Of a DNA stretch of 64,000 nt, positions 19,708 through 28,568 are shown in pieces (the first letter of the stretch is position 1; each line of letters starts with the position of its first letter). Both the position numbers and the translations under genes were made by a program. Source of the DNA: Salinibacter sp. 10B. Lineage in GTDB: Bacteria > Bacteroidota > Rhodothermia > Rhodothermales > Salinibacteraceae. The DNA lies in the NCBI RefSeq assembly GCF_002954405.1, contig NZ_MQWC01000004.1, forward strand, positions 1,599,799 to 1,663,798, written 5' to 3'. A model generated the notes under the pieces. It did not search any database, was not told the origin of the DNA, and was given only the letters and a program-made list of their open reading frames with translations.

Positions 19708-20132
19708 AGCAGGTGGATTTTGATCTAATCGAAAAGGGATCTCTTAACGAAAAAGTGGGCGTTCTTCCAGAACCGCTTCTCCACTCCGTGGGGCGTTCAA
19801 CGAAGACACCAGTACATCCACATCGGTGGGGCACCTCTGAAACCGCTTCTGGAATCGGTTCCAGACACGTCCAGCTCACTTTCTTTTTCTCTTCACGACC
19901 CCAGTGTAATCACGAAGAACCAGTAACCCAAAAGTGAAACCGGTTTTATTGTATGAAAACCCCCCTACATTTACCATAAACCGAACACGAACTTACGCCT
20001 GTCTTATATTTTTCTATGATGAAACTTGGGCCGGCTGACGGGACCGTATCATGCGTACGCGCCGTTAAAAAACAGCGCACAGGCTGAACGGTACTCTCTG
20101 CCCCGGCCTTCCCCAACCGACTCTGCTCTCCT
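19708..20132. promoter_or_regulatory. Divergent control region with three operator-like palindromes
   Basis: This 425-bp gap separates the SusC-like operon (-) from rtcB (+). It is AT-richer than its surroundings near 19930-20020. Three 14-bp CG-centred imperfect inverted repeats are visible: 19768-19781 (CAGAACCGCTTCTC), 19838-19851 (TGAAACCGCTTCTG) and 19935-19948 (TGAAACCGGTTTTA, with a perfect 10-bp core AAACCGGTTT at 19937-19946). The first two share the 10-mer AACCGCTTCT and are 70 bp apart. The pattern suggests a LacI-type repressor, most likely acting on the receptor operon. No clear Bacteroidota -33/-7 promoter could be fixed. Confidence 0.4.
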
Positions 20133-23117
20133 ATGCCCGAATACACGCTCGAGAAACTCGACGATTATCGATGGCAGCTCCCCAAGCGCGGACGAATGAA
20201 CGTCCCCGCCCGCCTCTACGCCAGCGAGCCGATGCTGGAAGACATCCTCGACGACGATGCCCCCCAGCAGGCCATCAACGTGGCCCACATGCCCGGCATC
20301 GTGACGGCCTCGCTCGCGATGCCCGACATTCATTGGGGCTACGGCTTTCCCATTGGCGGTGTGGCTGCGTTCGATCCGGACGACGGGGTGATCTCGCCTG
20401 GAGGAGTGGGCTACGACATCAACTGCCTCTCGGGCGACAGCGAAGTCCTTCACGCCCACGGCTACACGCGCACGATCGCGGAGATGGAGACGACGTGGCA
20501 GGACGACATTCTCCACTGTCACGACCTTGAGGCATCGTCGAGCGACGAGACGTCCGTAGCCGCATTTTTGAAGCATCAACCCGATCAGCCGGTGTATCGC
20601 CTTCGCACCACCGGCGACGACGAGGTGTTGGCCACTGGCGACCATCCGTTCTGGACGCCCGACGGCATGACCGACCTCGACGATTTGGACCCGGGCGATC
20701 AGATCGCTCGCCGTCCGTTCGAAGGGGTGCCCTACGACGAGCCGTCCGATCGCATTCTCGTCGACGAGGCTGACGTCCGCAAGGTGCTAAAAGCTCAGGG
20801 AAAGGAAGACGCCGGAAATGCTGTCGGACAAGTGCTCCATTATCTGCAAGAACGGGACCTCCTTCCGCTTCGAGCCTCCGACTCAGCGGTTCCGCACCTC
20901 ATCAAAATCGCCGGCGTTCTGTTCGGGGACGGCACGCTCTACTTCAGCGGCGACCACGAAAAAGGAACCGCGTGGTTTTACGCTGCCCCTGACGATCTGG
21001 AGGCGATTCGCTCCGACGTGGAAGCGGCCGGGTTCACACCCTCTCGCATCTACCGGCGGGAACGGAGCCACAGCGTCGATACGCCCTCCGACCACTACGA
21101 ATTCGAGCGACCCGAGACTTCCTTCAAGGTCGTCAGTACGTCTTTCGCGGCCCTCATGGCGGCATTGGGCGTGCCCGTCGGCGACAAAGCAGCCCAGGAC
21201 TACGGAATTCCCGCATGGCTGCCCGATGCTCCGCTCTGGCATCAACGGCTGTTCCTGGCGCCGCTCTTCGGCGCTGAGCTGTCTGCTCCCTCGACGATGA
21301 CGCACTACGGACGCAACTTTTACGCTCCGGCGCTTTCTCTCAGCAAAAGCGACGGGTTTGCAGAGAGCGGCCGGCAGTTCCTTGAGGACCTGGCGTCAAT
21401 CATTGAGGACTTCGGGGTAGAGACGAAGGAGATCACCGAAGTTGCTCCGGAGAATAGTGCCGACGGTCGTGTGCGGCTTCGTCTGTTGCTCTCGTCGCGA
21501 ACGGAATCTATGCTCGCACTGTGGAGCCGGATTGGGTACGACTACAATCAAAAACGGTCGTCGCTCGCGATGGCAGCCGTCGAATACCTCAAGCAAAAAC
21601 AACAGGTCCTTTCCCTGCGAGAGACCGCTGCGGAGCAGGCCCGAATGCGCCATGAGACTGGTACATTCCCTTCTACCATCTACGACGACTTGACGGGTGA
21701 ACACGTCAACCGCCGGTTTCTGGAGCGGGCGCTTTATGGAGAGCGGAAAACCGGCGTCCGCATTGGATCCTCGTTTCCCACCTTCGACACGTTTTGCGAG
21801 GACACGCTCGACGGACTGGAGCAAAGCGGAATGGTTTGGTCGACGGTGGACGCAATCGAGCCTGTGAACCTGGAAGCGGAAACAGGAGACCCTCACGTGT
21901 ACGACTTCACTGTCGCGCATGAGGACCACAACTTTGTCGCGGACGGATTCGTCGTTTCGAATTGCGGCGTGCGGCTGATGTCGTCCAAGCTCACGAAGGA
22001 GGACATCGACAAGCAGGATGCGGAGCGCCTCGTGGATACCCTCTTCCACCGCGTGCCCACAGGCGTGGGCTCCTCCGGTGCTCTGCGCGTCGACCACTCC
22101 ACCCTGCCGCGCGTCCTGCAACGGGGCGCAACGTGGGCCGTGAACCAGGGCTACGGCTCCGAGGCCGACCTCGACGTGATCGAGGAGGGCGGACAGGTCG
22201 ACGGCGCCGATCCGGATGCGGTGTCGAGCCGGGCGAAAGAGCGTGGACTTCCCCAACTCGGCACGCTCGGCTCCGGCAATCACTTTCTGGAAGTCGGGTA
22301 CGTGTCGGAGGTGTACAACGAACGAGCGGCCCGCATCATGGGGCTCGACGAAGGCGCCGTCACCGTCATTATCCACTCCGGGAGCCGAGGCTTCGGATAC
22401 CAGGTGTGCGACGACGCCCTGCAGGACGTGGACCGGGCCATGAACAAGTACAACATCGAGCTGCCGGACCGGCAGTTGGCCTGTGCCCCCATCGACTCGC
22501 CCGAGGGGCAGAAATATCTCCGCGGGATGCGCTGCGCGATTAACTACGCATTTGCCAATCGGCAGGTGATGGCCCACAACACGCGAGTGGCGTTCGAGGA
22601 GGCGCTCGACCTCTCCCCCCGTGAGCACGGCCTGCACACCGTGTATGAGGTCGCCCACAACATCGCAAAATTCGAGACGCACCGCGTAAACGGACGCAAG
22701 CAGGAGGTGTGTGTGCACCGAAAAGGGGCAACGCGGGCCCTCCCGGCGGGCCACCCGCTCGTGCCGGGCCGCTACCAGCAAGTGGGCCAGCCCGTACTCA
22801 TCCCCGGCGACATGGGACGCTACTCGTACGTCCTCGTGGGCACCGACAAAGCCATGGACGAAACGTTCGGCAGCACGTGCCACGGCGCCGGCCGCAAGAT
22901 GAGCCGCCGGCAGGCCCGCAAAACAGCGGGGAATCGCAACATTACCGCCGAGCTCGCCAACGAGGGCATCGTCGTCCGTGGCGAAAGCGGCCGCACGGTG
23001 CGAGAAGAGATTCCAGAGGCGTATAAAGATGTCGCCGATGTCGTCGAGGCCGTGGAAGGAGCCGGCCTTTCTCAAAAGGTGGCCCGACTTCGACCGCTCG
23101 GTGTCATCAAAGGCTGA
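20133..23117 (+). CDS. rtcB: RNA-splicing ligase RtcB, with in-frame intein
   Basis: 994 residues encoded; removal of the intein leaves a 481-residue RtcB. RtcB joins 2',3'-cyclic phosphate and 5'-OH RNA ends using GTP and Mn2+. Conserved stretches seen: MPDIHWGYGFPIGG, GTLGSGNHFLEVG, IIHSGSRGFGYQVCD, HRKGATRALPAGH and STCHGAGRKMSR. The His of CHGAGR is residue 917, or 404 after splicing, matching the guanylylated His404 of the archaeal enzyme; Cys98 matches its metal-binding cysteine. The ligase is interrupted between Asn97 and that cysteine, so it should be inactive until the intein leaves. No archease or RtcA gene is adjacent. It is transcribed away from the SusC-like operon. Confidence 0.96.
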   Translation: MPEYTLEKLDDYRWQLPKRGRMNVPARLYASEPMLEDILDDDAPQQAINVAHMPGIVTASLAMPDIHWGYGFPIGGVAAFDPDDGVISPGGVGYDINCLSGDSEVLHAHGYTRTIAEMETTWQDDILHCHDLEASSSDETSVAAFLKHQPDQPVYRLRTTGDDEVLATGDHPFWTPDGMTDLDDLDPGDQIARRPFEGVPYDEPSDRILVDEADVRKVLKAQGKEDAGNAVGQVLHYLQERDLLPLRASDSAVPHLIKIAGVLFGDGTLYFSGDHEKGTAWFYAAPDDLEAIRSDVEAAGFTPSRIYRRERSHSVDTPSDHYEFERPETSFKVVSTSFAALMAALGVPVGDKAAQDYGIPAWLPDAPLWHQRLFLAPLFGAELSAPSTMTHYGRNFYAPALSLSKSDGFAESGRQFLEDLASIIEDFGVETKEITEVAPENSADGRVRLRLLLSSRTESMLALWSRIGYDYNQKRSSLAMAAVEYLKQKQQVLSLRETAAEQARMRHETGTFPSTIYDDLTGEHVNRRFLERALYGERKTGVRIGSSFPTFDTFCEDTLDGLEQSGMVWSTVDAIEPVNLEAETGDPHVYDFTVAHEDHNFVADGFVVSNCGVRLMSSKLTKEDIDKQDAERLVDTLFHRVPTGVGSSGALRVDHSTLPRVLQRGATWAVNQGYGSEADLDVIEEGGQVDGADPDAVSSRAKERGLPQLGTLGSGNHFLEVGYVSEVYNERAARIMGLDEGAVTVIIHSGSRGFGYQVCDDALQDVDRAMNKYNIELPDRQLACAPIDSPEGQKYLRGMRCAINYAFANRQVMAHNTRVAFEEALDLSPREHGLHTVYEVAHNIAKFETHRVNGRKQEVCVHRKGATRALPAGHPLVPGRYQQVGQPVLIPGDMGRYSYVLVGTDKAMDETFGSTCHGAGRKMSRRQARKTAGNRNITAELANEGIVVRGESGRTVREEIPEAYKDVADVVEAVEGAGLSQKVARLRPLGVIKG
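20424..21962 (+). other. Intein with LAGLIDADG-type homing endonuclease in RtcB
   Basis: Codons 98-610 of rtcB (513 residues) form an intein. Its first residues CLSGDSEVL are block A with the nucleophilic Cys; TGDHPFW is block B (TxxH). IKIAGVLFGDGTL (near residue 257) and LAPLFGAELSAP (near 375) look like the two DOD/LAGLIDADG motifs. VYDFTVAHEDHNFVADGFVVSN holds blocks F and G. The last two intein residues are Ser-Asn instead of His-Asn, and the +1 extein residue is Cys611, the catalytic metal-binding cysteine of RtcB. The penultimate His is absent in some working inteins, so splicing is still plausible. Frame is intact throughout and the ligase parts match known length exactly, which supports a functional element. 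Confidence 0.93.
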
Positions 23118-23473
23118 CCCCGTACACCGGGCGAACTGCCTGAAGCCCAGACCCGTAGCGGCTTCGCCGTACCTCCCAGCAGAGGACGATTGCCCTGTTT
23201 TTCAAAAATTCATTTACATTAATCTAACCCCACATATTCGACGTTCTCCCCTCCTCTCCCCATCTCCTTTTACCCGACCCTAAGAATTACCTCTTCCCAC
23301 TCCCTATTGGAATAGAATTTGTTGTCGGGGTTTACTCCATCATTCTGGTACAAAACGAAACAAAGGGGAGTATTCTGTTTACACAATATTGCCTTCAGAC
23401 GAAGGTCCCGTGCGCAGCTCTTTTCACAAACTCGCGGGAGCGGGCGATCTCGTTCGTCTCCCGTCCACTCGTT
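23118..23473. other. Intergenic region, no gene seen
   Basis: The 356 bp between rtcB and the small membrane-protein gene are AT-rich in places (around 23195-23235 and 23310-23395). No conserved reading frame, RNA gene or strong hairpin was recognised. It presumably holds the rtcB terminator and the promoter of the next gene. Confidence 0.4.
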
Positions 23474-23848
23474 ATGGAAGATGTTCGTCGTGTCATCCTC
23501 TACCTCAGTGGCGTCATCGGCGTTTGGGTCCTTGTCAGTTTTGGCGGCACCATGTTCGACACCGCCAATGCCTCCCTCTGGGTGAATAGCCTGATGTGGT
23601 CCCTGCTCTCCTCTCTCATTGTGTTGCCGGCGCTCCTGCTGGTGACCCATGCCGCTACGAAACAACGCTCTCAATCTGCTTCTCCGTCGAAGGAGTCCCC
23701 CTCCCAGGAGGAACCAGAACCCTTCGTGAAGCACTCGTCGGACGAGATCCGTACGCTGTGGCCCGAACCCGAACAGAAGAGTGAATGGCCCCCGAATGAC
23801 GTCGTCCGGGAGCAAAAGCAGGCCCGGGAAAAAGTACATACGAACTGA
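23474..23848 (+). CDS. Small two-helix membrane protein, unknown function
   Basis: A 124-residue protein not recognised as any named family. Two predicted transmembrane helices (about residues 8-25 and 40-58; VILYLSGVIGVWVLVSFG and SLLSSLIVLPALLLVTHA) are followed by a polar, Ser/Pro/Glu/Lys-rich tail of about 65 residues, presumably cytoplasmic. It is convergent with the MscS gene, with a 13-bp perfect hairpin between them. The reading frame has a plausible ATG, and codon use resembles neighbouring genes, but there is no homology argument, so its reality rests on composition and topology. Confidence 0.55.
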   Translation: MEDVRRVILYLSGVIGVWVLVSFGGTMFDTANASLWVNSLMWSLLSSLIVLPALLLVTHAATKQRSQSASPSKESPSQEEPEPFVKHSSDEIRTLWPEPEQKSEWPPNDVVREQKQAREKVHTN

Positions 23849-23893
23849 GCCTCTTCTTTTCTGCCCCCATTTCTGTTCTGGCTTCGGCCTTCT

Positions 23894-23930
23894 ATGCCCG
23901 TTCGGACCTCGCACGGATCCGAACGGGCAT
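23894..23930. terminator. Bidirectional terminator hairpin
   Basis: A perfect 13-bp stem, ATGCCCGTTCGGA (23894-23906) with TCCGAACGGGCAT (23918-23930), around an 11-nt loop. It lies between two convergent genes whose stop codons are at 23848 and 23937. There is no long T tract on either side, but stem strength and position favour termination for both. Confidence 0.65.
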
Positions 23931-23936
23931 GTGTGT

Positions 23937-25055
23937 TTATGGCCGTTCTGGCCCTCCTGGCGCTGAAAAGGACGAGCCGCCCTCCTCCTGCAACTGGGCG
24001 CGAACGACGGGAAGTGCGTCGGGGTGCTCCTCTCGGAGGTAGGCCACCAGCTGTTCTCGAATCTCACATCGGAGTTCCCACAGCTGAGGAGCACTGGCGG
24101 CACTGGCAATCGCCCGCAGTTCAATTCCTCGCTCGCTCGTGTTCGTCACGTGCAGGGCACAGGTGTCTCCGTCCCAGTATTCCGACGCCTCGACGACCCG
24201 CTGCAACTCGTCTCGCACTGCCGGTACCGGGGTCCGATAGTCGACGTAGAGAAACACCGAGCCGATGAGATCCGCAGACGTGCGGGTCCAGTTCTGAAAC
24301 GGCTTCTCGACGAAATGGGTGATGGGTAGAACGATGCGCCGTTTGTCCCACACCCGCACGACGACGTAGGTGAGCGTAATCTCCTCAACCCAGCCAAATT
24401 CTTCCTCCACAATCACAACGTCGTCGACGCGGATGGGCTGGGTGAGGGCGATCTGAATGCCCGCGATGAGGTTGCCGAGCGTGCTCTGCGCGGCAATGCC
24501 GAGCACAATACCGACGATGCCGGCCGACGCCAAGATTCCGGTGCCCAATTCCCGAAACGGCTCGTACTGTAGGAGCACCAGTCCCACGCCCAACACGATA
24601 ATCACGGTGGTGGCGATGCGACGCAGAATCCGAACCTGCGTCACGATCTTCCGAGCCTTTAGGTTGTCCGGCACGTCGATGGAATAATACTCTGCCACGG
24701 CCTCCTCCCCCGCCCGCAGCGCCGCCACAACCAGCCACGTGGTCGCGACAATGAGCAAGACGTAGAGCCCCCCATCCAGAACAGTCCCCATCTCCGCAGA
24801 GAGATGGGGACGGACGACCGGACGAATGCCATACGCGAACAGGATGGGTACCAGGATCCGCAGGGGCTCCGGGAGCCGGCGGAGCAGGGCCCCGCGCAGC
24901 GGCAAGGAGTCGGAGGAGCGCCGCAGAATGCGACGGGCGCCCCAGGTGAATAGGGCATGCACCAGGAGGCCGAGCACGGTGGCTCCGATTAGGAGACCGA
25001 ATGCCCACAACCCATTGCCCCCATTCGGAGCGTCCCCGAAGAACAGCGTCTCCAT
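23937..25055 (-). CDS. MscS-family mechanosensitive ion channel
   Basis: About 372 residues. Several transmembrane helices fill the N-terminal half (starting at WAFGLLIGATVLGLLVHALF). The pore helix and beta-domain junction is clear: GIVGIVLGIAAQSTLGNLIAG followed by IALTQPIRVDDVVIVEEEFG, the hallmark of MscS proteins. The cytoplasmic part continues with VVVRVWDKRRIVLPITHF and a C-terminal alpha/beta domain. Such channels release solutes on hypo-osmotic shock, a likely need for a halophile. ATG 25055 was used; a TTG two codons upstream is possible. The end is unusually Gly/Ser/Pro-rich. It starts 42 bp after the GH31 stop codon on the same strand. Confidence 0.93.
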   Translation of the reverse strand: METLFFGDAPNGGNGLWAFGLLIGATVLGLLVHALFTWGARRILRRSSDSLPLRGALLRRLPEPLRILVPILFAYGIRPVVRPHLSAEMGTVLDGGLYVLLIVATTWLVVAALRAGEEAVAEYYSIDVPDNLKARKIVTQVRILRRIATTVIIVLGVGLVLLQYEPFRELGTGILASAGIVGIVLGIAAQSTLGNLIAGIQIALTQPIRVDDVVIVEEEFGWVEEITLTYVVVRVWDKRRIVLPITHFVEKPFQNWTRTSADLIGSVFLYVDYRTPVPAVRDELQRVVEASEYWDGDTCALHVTNTSERGIELRAIASAASAPQLWELRCEIREQLVAYLREEHPDALPVVRAQLQEEGGSSFSAPGGPERP

Positions 25056-25096
25056 CGCCAAAAGGATCTGGACATAGACAGCGCGACGGGGTTCCG

Positions 25097-27580
25097 TCAG
25101 TCGTCAATGCGGGCGCCGTAGACCGTGATCCGGAGCGGCTCGTGGGTGTCGGCTCGCTGCTGTACGTAGAGGACGTGCTCAGTATTGTCGTAATACCACC
25201 CGCCGTCCCGCACGACCTCCTCACGAGACCCCTTTTGTGATAGGGATTGTCCGCTCGCACCGACGCGGGTCGGCGCAGCGGCGATCCGATGCACGTCGGC
25301 CTGAAGGGTGCGTGCGTCGGGCTGCCCGTCGTAGTGCCCATTTGCAGCCCCAATCGTCAGGCGGAGCGCCGGAGCCCCTGCCCCTCGCCGCCACGACTGT
25401 CGGAGGGACGTGAGCGCGTAGCGTCCCTGCCGGTAGCCTCGCGTCCGCCCGTCGTCCTGATAGAGTGAGAACGATGCGCTCCTCCCCGAGTCGGGATATA
25501 TGGCGAGGCCGAGCGTGTCGGCCGGCTGGGCGCCAGTATGCGGAGCGACCGGTCGCGTGGGCAGAATAGACCCCGCCTTGACAAAGAGCGGAATCTCGTT
25601 GAGCGGGGCGTCGACGGTGATCGTTTGCCCGCCGTCGTATGCTTGATCACTCCACCAGTCGATCCACCTTCCCTCCGGAAGTCGGACCGTCTTCGAGCGC
25701 TTGCCCTCTTCCAGTACCGGCGCCACCAGAAGATTCGGCCCCAGCAGGTACGCGTCCGTGTAGTCATGCAGCTGCTCGTCGTCCGGGTCTGCAAAGAAGA
25801 GGGGACGAGCAATTGGGAGTCCGGTGCGGTGATTCGTCCAGGCCAAGGAGTAGAGATACGGCATCAACCGGTAGCGGAGATGCACGCTGGAGCGGACGAT
25901 GCGCTCCACCTGACGGCCAAACCGCCAGGGCTCGGTCGGCAGATTGTCGACGCCGTGGACGCGCATGATGGGCGACAGAGCGCCGTGCTGCAGCCAGCGA
26001 GCATAGAGCTCCGGCTGCTTGGGTCCCCCCGTAAAGCCGCCGAGGTCCGAGCCGTAGTAGCCGAAGCCACTCAGCCCCATATTGAGGAGGAGCGACGGCT
26101 GGGCTTGCAGTCCGGTAAAGCTGCGCGCCACGTCGCCACTCCACAGCACAGTCCCAAAGCGCTGAATGCCGGCGTACCCCGACCGTGTGAGATTCACCAT
26201 GCGCTGATTCGGCCGCCAGTCGTCCCATCGCTGATACAGGGTACGCGCCCAGAGAAAGTTGTAGAGGTTGTGGATCTCGGGCGTGGTCCCCAAGTGGTGC
26301 CGCATGTCTGCCGGATGCTTCTCCGGCTCGCCCAGGTCCGTCCAGAGGCCCGCCATCGTCTCGCCCATGAACGGCGGATACTGGCCCGCCCACCAGTCCT
26401 GCGCGGCCGGATCCGTAATGTCGAGCAGGGCCACGTCGCACCCATCCGGGCACGACCACCAGTCCTCCATCACGTACGGCTCGCCCGCCGGGGTCTGTCC
26501 CACGAAGCTGCTATCGAGAGCCGGCTCAAAGAGGCGCGACGGGCGCACGATGTAGGGCTCCGAGATGGCGATCGTCTGCACGCCCCGGGCCTTCAGGTCG
26601 CGCATCATCCGGAACGGCTCCGGAAAGGCCTCTCGGTTCCACCGCAGATCCCCCATGTGCTCGAACCAGTAGAGGTCGAGGATAAGCGCATCCACCGGAA
26701 ACTCCTTTTGCCGAAGCGTATCGACGACGCTCCGGGCCGCATCCTCCGTCCGATAGCCGTATTTCGACTGCATGTAGCCGAGTGCCCACTTGGGCGGAAG
26801 CGGCTGCCGTCCCGTGAGGGTCGTGTACTGCTGGACCTGCTCCTTGATGGTCGGCGCCACGAGCACGAAGTAGCGGAGATGCCCCCCTCCCGCCTGGTAC
26901 CGAAGCTGCGTCGAGTCGGCTTGCCCCACGTCGATTTGCGCCCGATAGGGGTTGTCGATAAAAAGGCCGTACCCGCCCGTCGTGGGCATGAACGGCACGT
27001 TCACCTTCATCGTCATCGGCGCCTCGTTATAGCCGTAGCGTTGCGTGTTCACGAGATCGAAGGCGTGGCCCGTTACGCCAAACACGGGGCGTTCGCCGGT
27101 CCCGTAGGCTCGCGTCTCCGCGTCCATTTCCATTCGGAGCGTGCGGCTCGTGTCCGTCCACGCGACGTTCATAGCGGCCTCCGAGAAGACGGTCTCCCCT
27201 GTTTCGTTGGCTACGCGGACGCGTAGGGGACGCTTCTCCACAATCACCGTGACCTTGCCCCCGCGGACGTAGAGGCCCTCCGCACTTTCGTGAACCGCGA
27301 ACCGGAGATCGGTCCTTGGCTCCGCCACCACCGCCCGCGAGGTGTCGGGGGCGGATTCGCCTCGCCGCCAGTGCACCTTCACGATGGAAGGACGAACGAG
27401 CGTCAAGTGGAGATCGGCATTCTGGCCCTCCACAACGACCGTCGAGGCGTCCACCTGATGTTCAACGTAGTCGCCTGGACCGTCTGAAGCCCGCTGCGCG
27501 AAGCTGTCGCTGAGTGGCACGGCGAAGAGCAGGACGCCCAAAAACAGATGTCTAAAAAACACCATGCGTGTATTCATCAT
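25097..27580 (-). CDS. Secreted GH31-family glycosidase (alpha-glucosidase-like)
   Basis: About 827 residues. The signal peptide (MMNTRMVFFRHLFLGVLLFA, cut after DSFAQ) fixes the start at ATG 27580 or the adjacent ATG 27577; the open frame continues upstream to 27769 but those residues are polar and low in family character. Glycoside hydrolase family 31 marks are the N-terminal beta-sandwich, LILDLYWFEHMGDLRWN, the nucleophile in LWTDLGEP (Asp415) and the acid/base in LWSGDVARSF (Asp483). C-terminal beta domains include LPEGRWIDWWSDQAYDG. GH31 enzymes cleave alpha-linked glucosides or xylosides in the retaining mode. It may act on glycans taken up by the receptors in this window. Confidence 0.93.
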   Translation of the reverse strand: MMNTRMVFFRHLFLGVLLFAVPLSDSFAQRASDGPGDYVEHQVDASTVVVEGQNADLHLTLVRPSIVKVHWRRGESAPDTSRAVVAEPRTDLRFAVHESAEGLYVRGGKVTVIVEKRPLRVRVANETGETVFSEAAMNVAWTDTSRTLRMEMDAETRAYGTGERPVFGVTGHAFDLVNTQRYGYNEAPMTMKVNVPFMPTTGGYGLFIDNPYRAQIDVGQADSTQLRYQAGGGHLRYFVLVAPTIKEQVQQYTTLTGRQPLPPKWALGYMQSKYGYRTEDAARSVVDTLRQKEFPVDALILDLYWFEHMGDLRWNREAFPEPFRMMRDLKARGVQTIAISEPYIVRPSRLFEPALDSSFVGQTPAGEPYVMEDWWSCPDGCDVALLDITDPAAQDWWAGQYPPFMGETMAGLWTDLGEPEKHPADMRHHLGTTPEIHNLYNFLWARTLYQRWDDWRPNQRMVNLTRSGYAGIQRFGTVLWSGDVARSFTGLQAQPSLLLNMGLSGFGYYGSDLGGFTGGPKQPELYARWLQHGALSPIMRVHGVDNLPTEPWRFGRQVERIVRSSVHLRYRLMPYLYSLAWTNHRTGLPIARPLFFADPDDEQLHDYTDAYLLGPNLLVAPVLEEGKRSKTVRLPEGRWIDWWSDQAYDGGQTITVDAPLNEIPLFVKAGSILPTRPVAPHTGAQPADTLGLAIYPDSGRSASFSLYQDDGRTRGYRQGRYALTSLRQSWRRGAGAPALRLTIGAANGHYDGQPDARTLQADVHRIAAAPTRVGASGQSLSQKGSREEVVRDGGWYYDNTEHVLYVQQRADTHEPLRITVYGARIDD

Positions 27581-27789
27581 CGAATGCAGGACGTGGATCG
27601 AGTGAACGAATAACGTCGGTCGGCGAGCAGCGGGCAACGCGGCGTTTTTGCCGGACATTGAGAGGCTGATCGGTTTTTTTGCACCGCTGCGACGGATCGA
27701 TAGATCCCCTAACCAGGAGTTGCTATTCTCGTGCTGTGCACTGACGTCGATGTGAGAGAACATTGGCAATCCATTGAGATGTCGGGCAT

Positions 27790-28347
27790 TTACCGCCGCA
27801 CCAGTCGGGTCGGACGACGATCGGAGGGCCGGAGCCGCCCACGGCGCGTCGTCCGCAGCTCTTCCACAGTCACGAACGAGCGAGGAGCCCGAGCTTCAAT
27901 GAGATCGATCACGTGGGGAGCTTCTTTTCGCTCCACGACCGTGTTGAGAATGTCGACCGGTCCGTCCTGCCCTCGGCCGTCCACCTCCGTGACGGCGTAC
28001 CCTTTTGCGCGAAGGGCCTGAGCCGTAGCCCCATTCGCATCGTCGGGCACGATGGCCCGCACGACGACAGTACCGAGCGCCAGCCCGTTTTCTGCAAGGA
28101 TGCCTACGTACGTTCCAGCCGCAAACCCAGCCGCATATCCCAGAATGTGGTACGGCGATCCAAGGTGTTGAAGGGTGCTCCCCACCGCCACAACCCAAAT
28201 GAGCACCTCTACAAATCCGACCAGCGCAGCAATTCCCCGTTGTCCCCGCACCGCTACGATCATCCGCACGGTGCCAAGGGAGACATCTATCAGACGAAGT
28301 GCAAATATGAGGAGTGGACCATAGGGAAGAGCGAAAAACGCATCCAT
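27790..28347 (-). CDS. UPF0316/DUF2179 family membrane protein
   Basis: 185 residues: three or four transmembrane helices in the first half (LIFALRLIDVSLGTVRMIVA and FVEVLIWVVAVGS are typical of UPF0316), then a soluble DUF2179-like domain with GATAQALRAKGYAVTEVDG and VDILNTVVERKEAPHVIDL. The tail is strongly basic (RRGRLRPSDRRPTRLVRR). Function of the family is unknown; the DUF2179 fold resembles ligand-binding domains of small membrane regulators. Its ATG 28347 faces the 220-bp divergent gap with the next large gene. Confidence 0.85.
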   Translation of the reverse strand: MDAFFALPYGPLLIFALRLIDVSLGTVRMIVAVRGQRGIAALVGFVEVLIWVVAVGSTLQHLGSPYHILGYAAGFAAGTYVGILAENGLALGTVVVRAIVPDDANGATAQALRAKGYAVTEVDGRGQDGPVDILNTVVERKEAPHVIDLIEARAPRSFVTVEELRTTRRGRLRPSDRRPTRLVRR

Positions 28348-28568
28348 GAGAGAAGAAAATGCTGTGGTGTGAGAGACGATGGAGACCGTTATTCATCAAG
28401 GGACACTCCCCGATCGGTGTAAAAAATTCACCGACCGGCCCTCGAACCGGCGTTCAATTTCGGCGTCTAACGGGGACCTCAGACTTTTCTAACGGACGCT
28501 CGTAACAACGTCCCACCAATCCTCCACTACGCTTTCCCTTTCCCGTTCCCTCCTCCCTGGAGGCCCTC

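Noticed and set aside
21396..23075. A 559-codon open frame antisense to rtcB
   Set aside because: It is the reverse-frame shadow of a strongly conserved gene in high-GC DNA and shows no family motif.
27581..27769. An N-terminal extension of the GH31 protein
   Set aside because: The added residues are polar and would hide a clear signal peptide that starts at ATG 27580.
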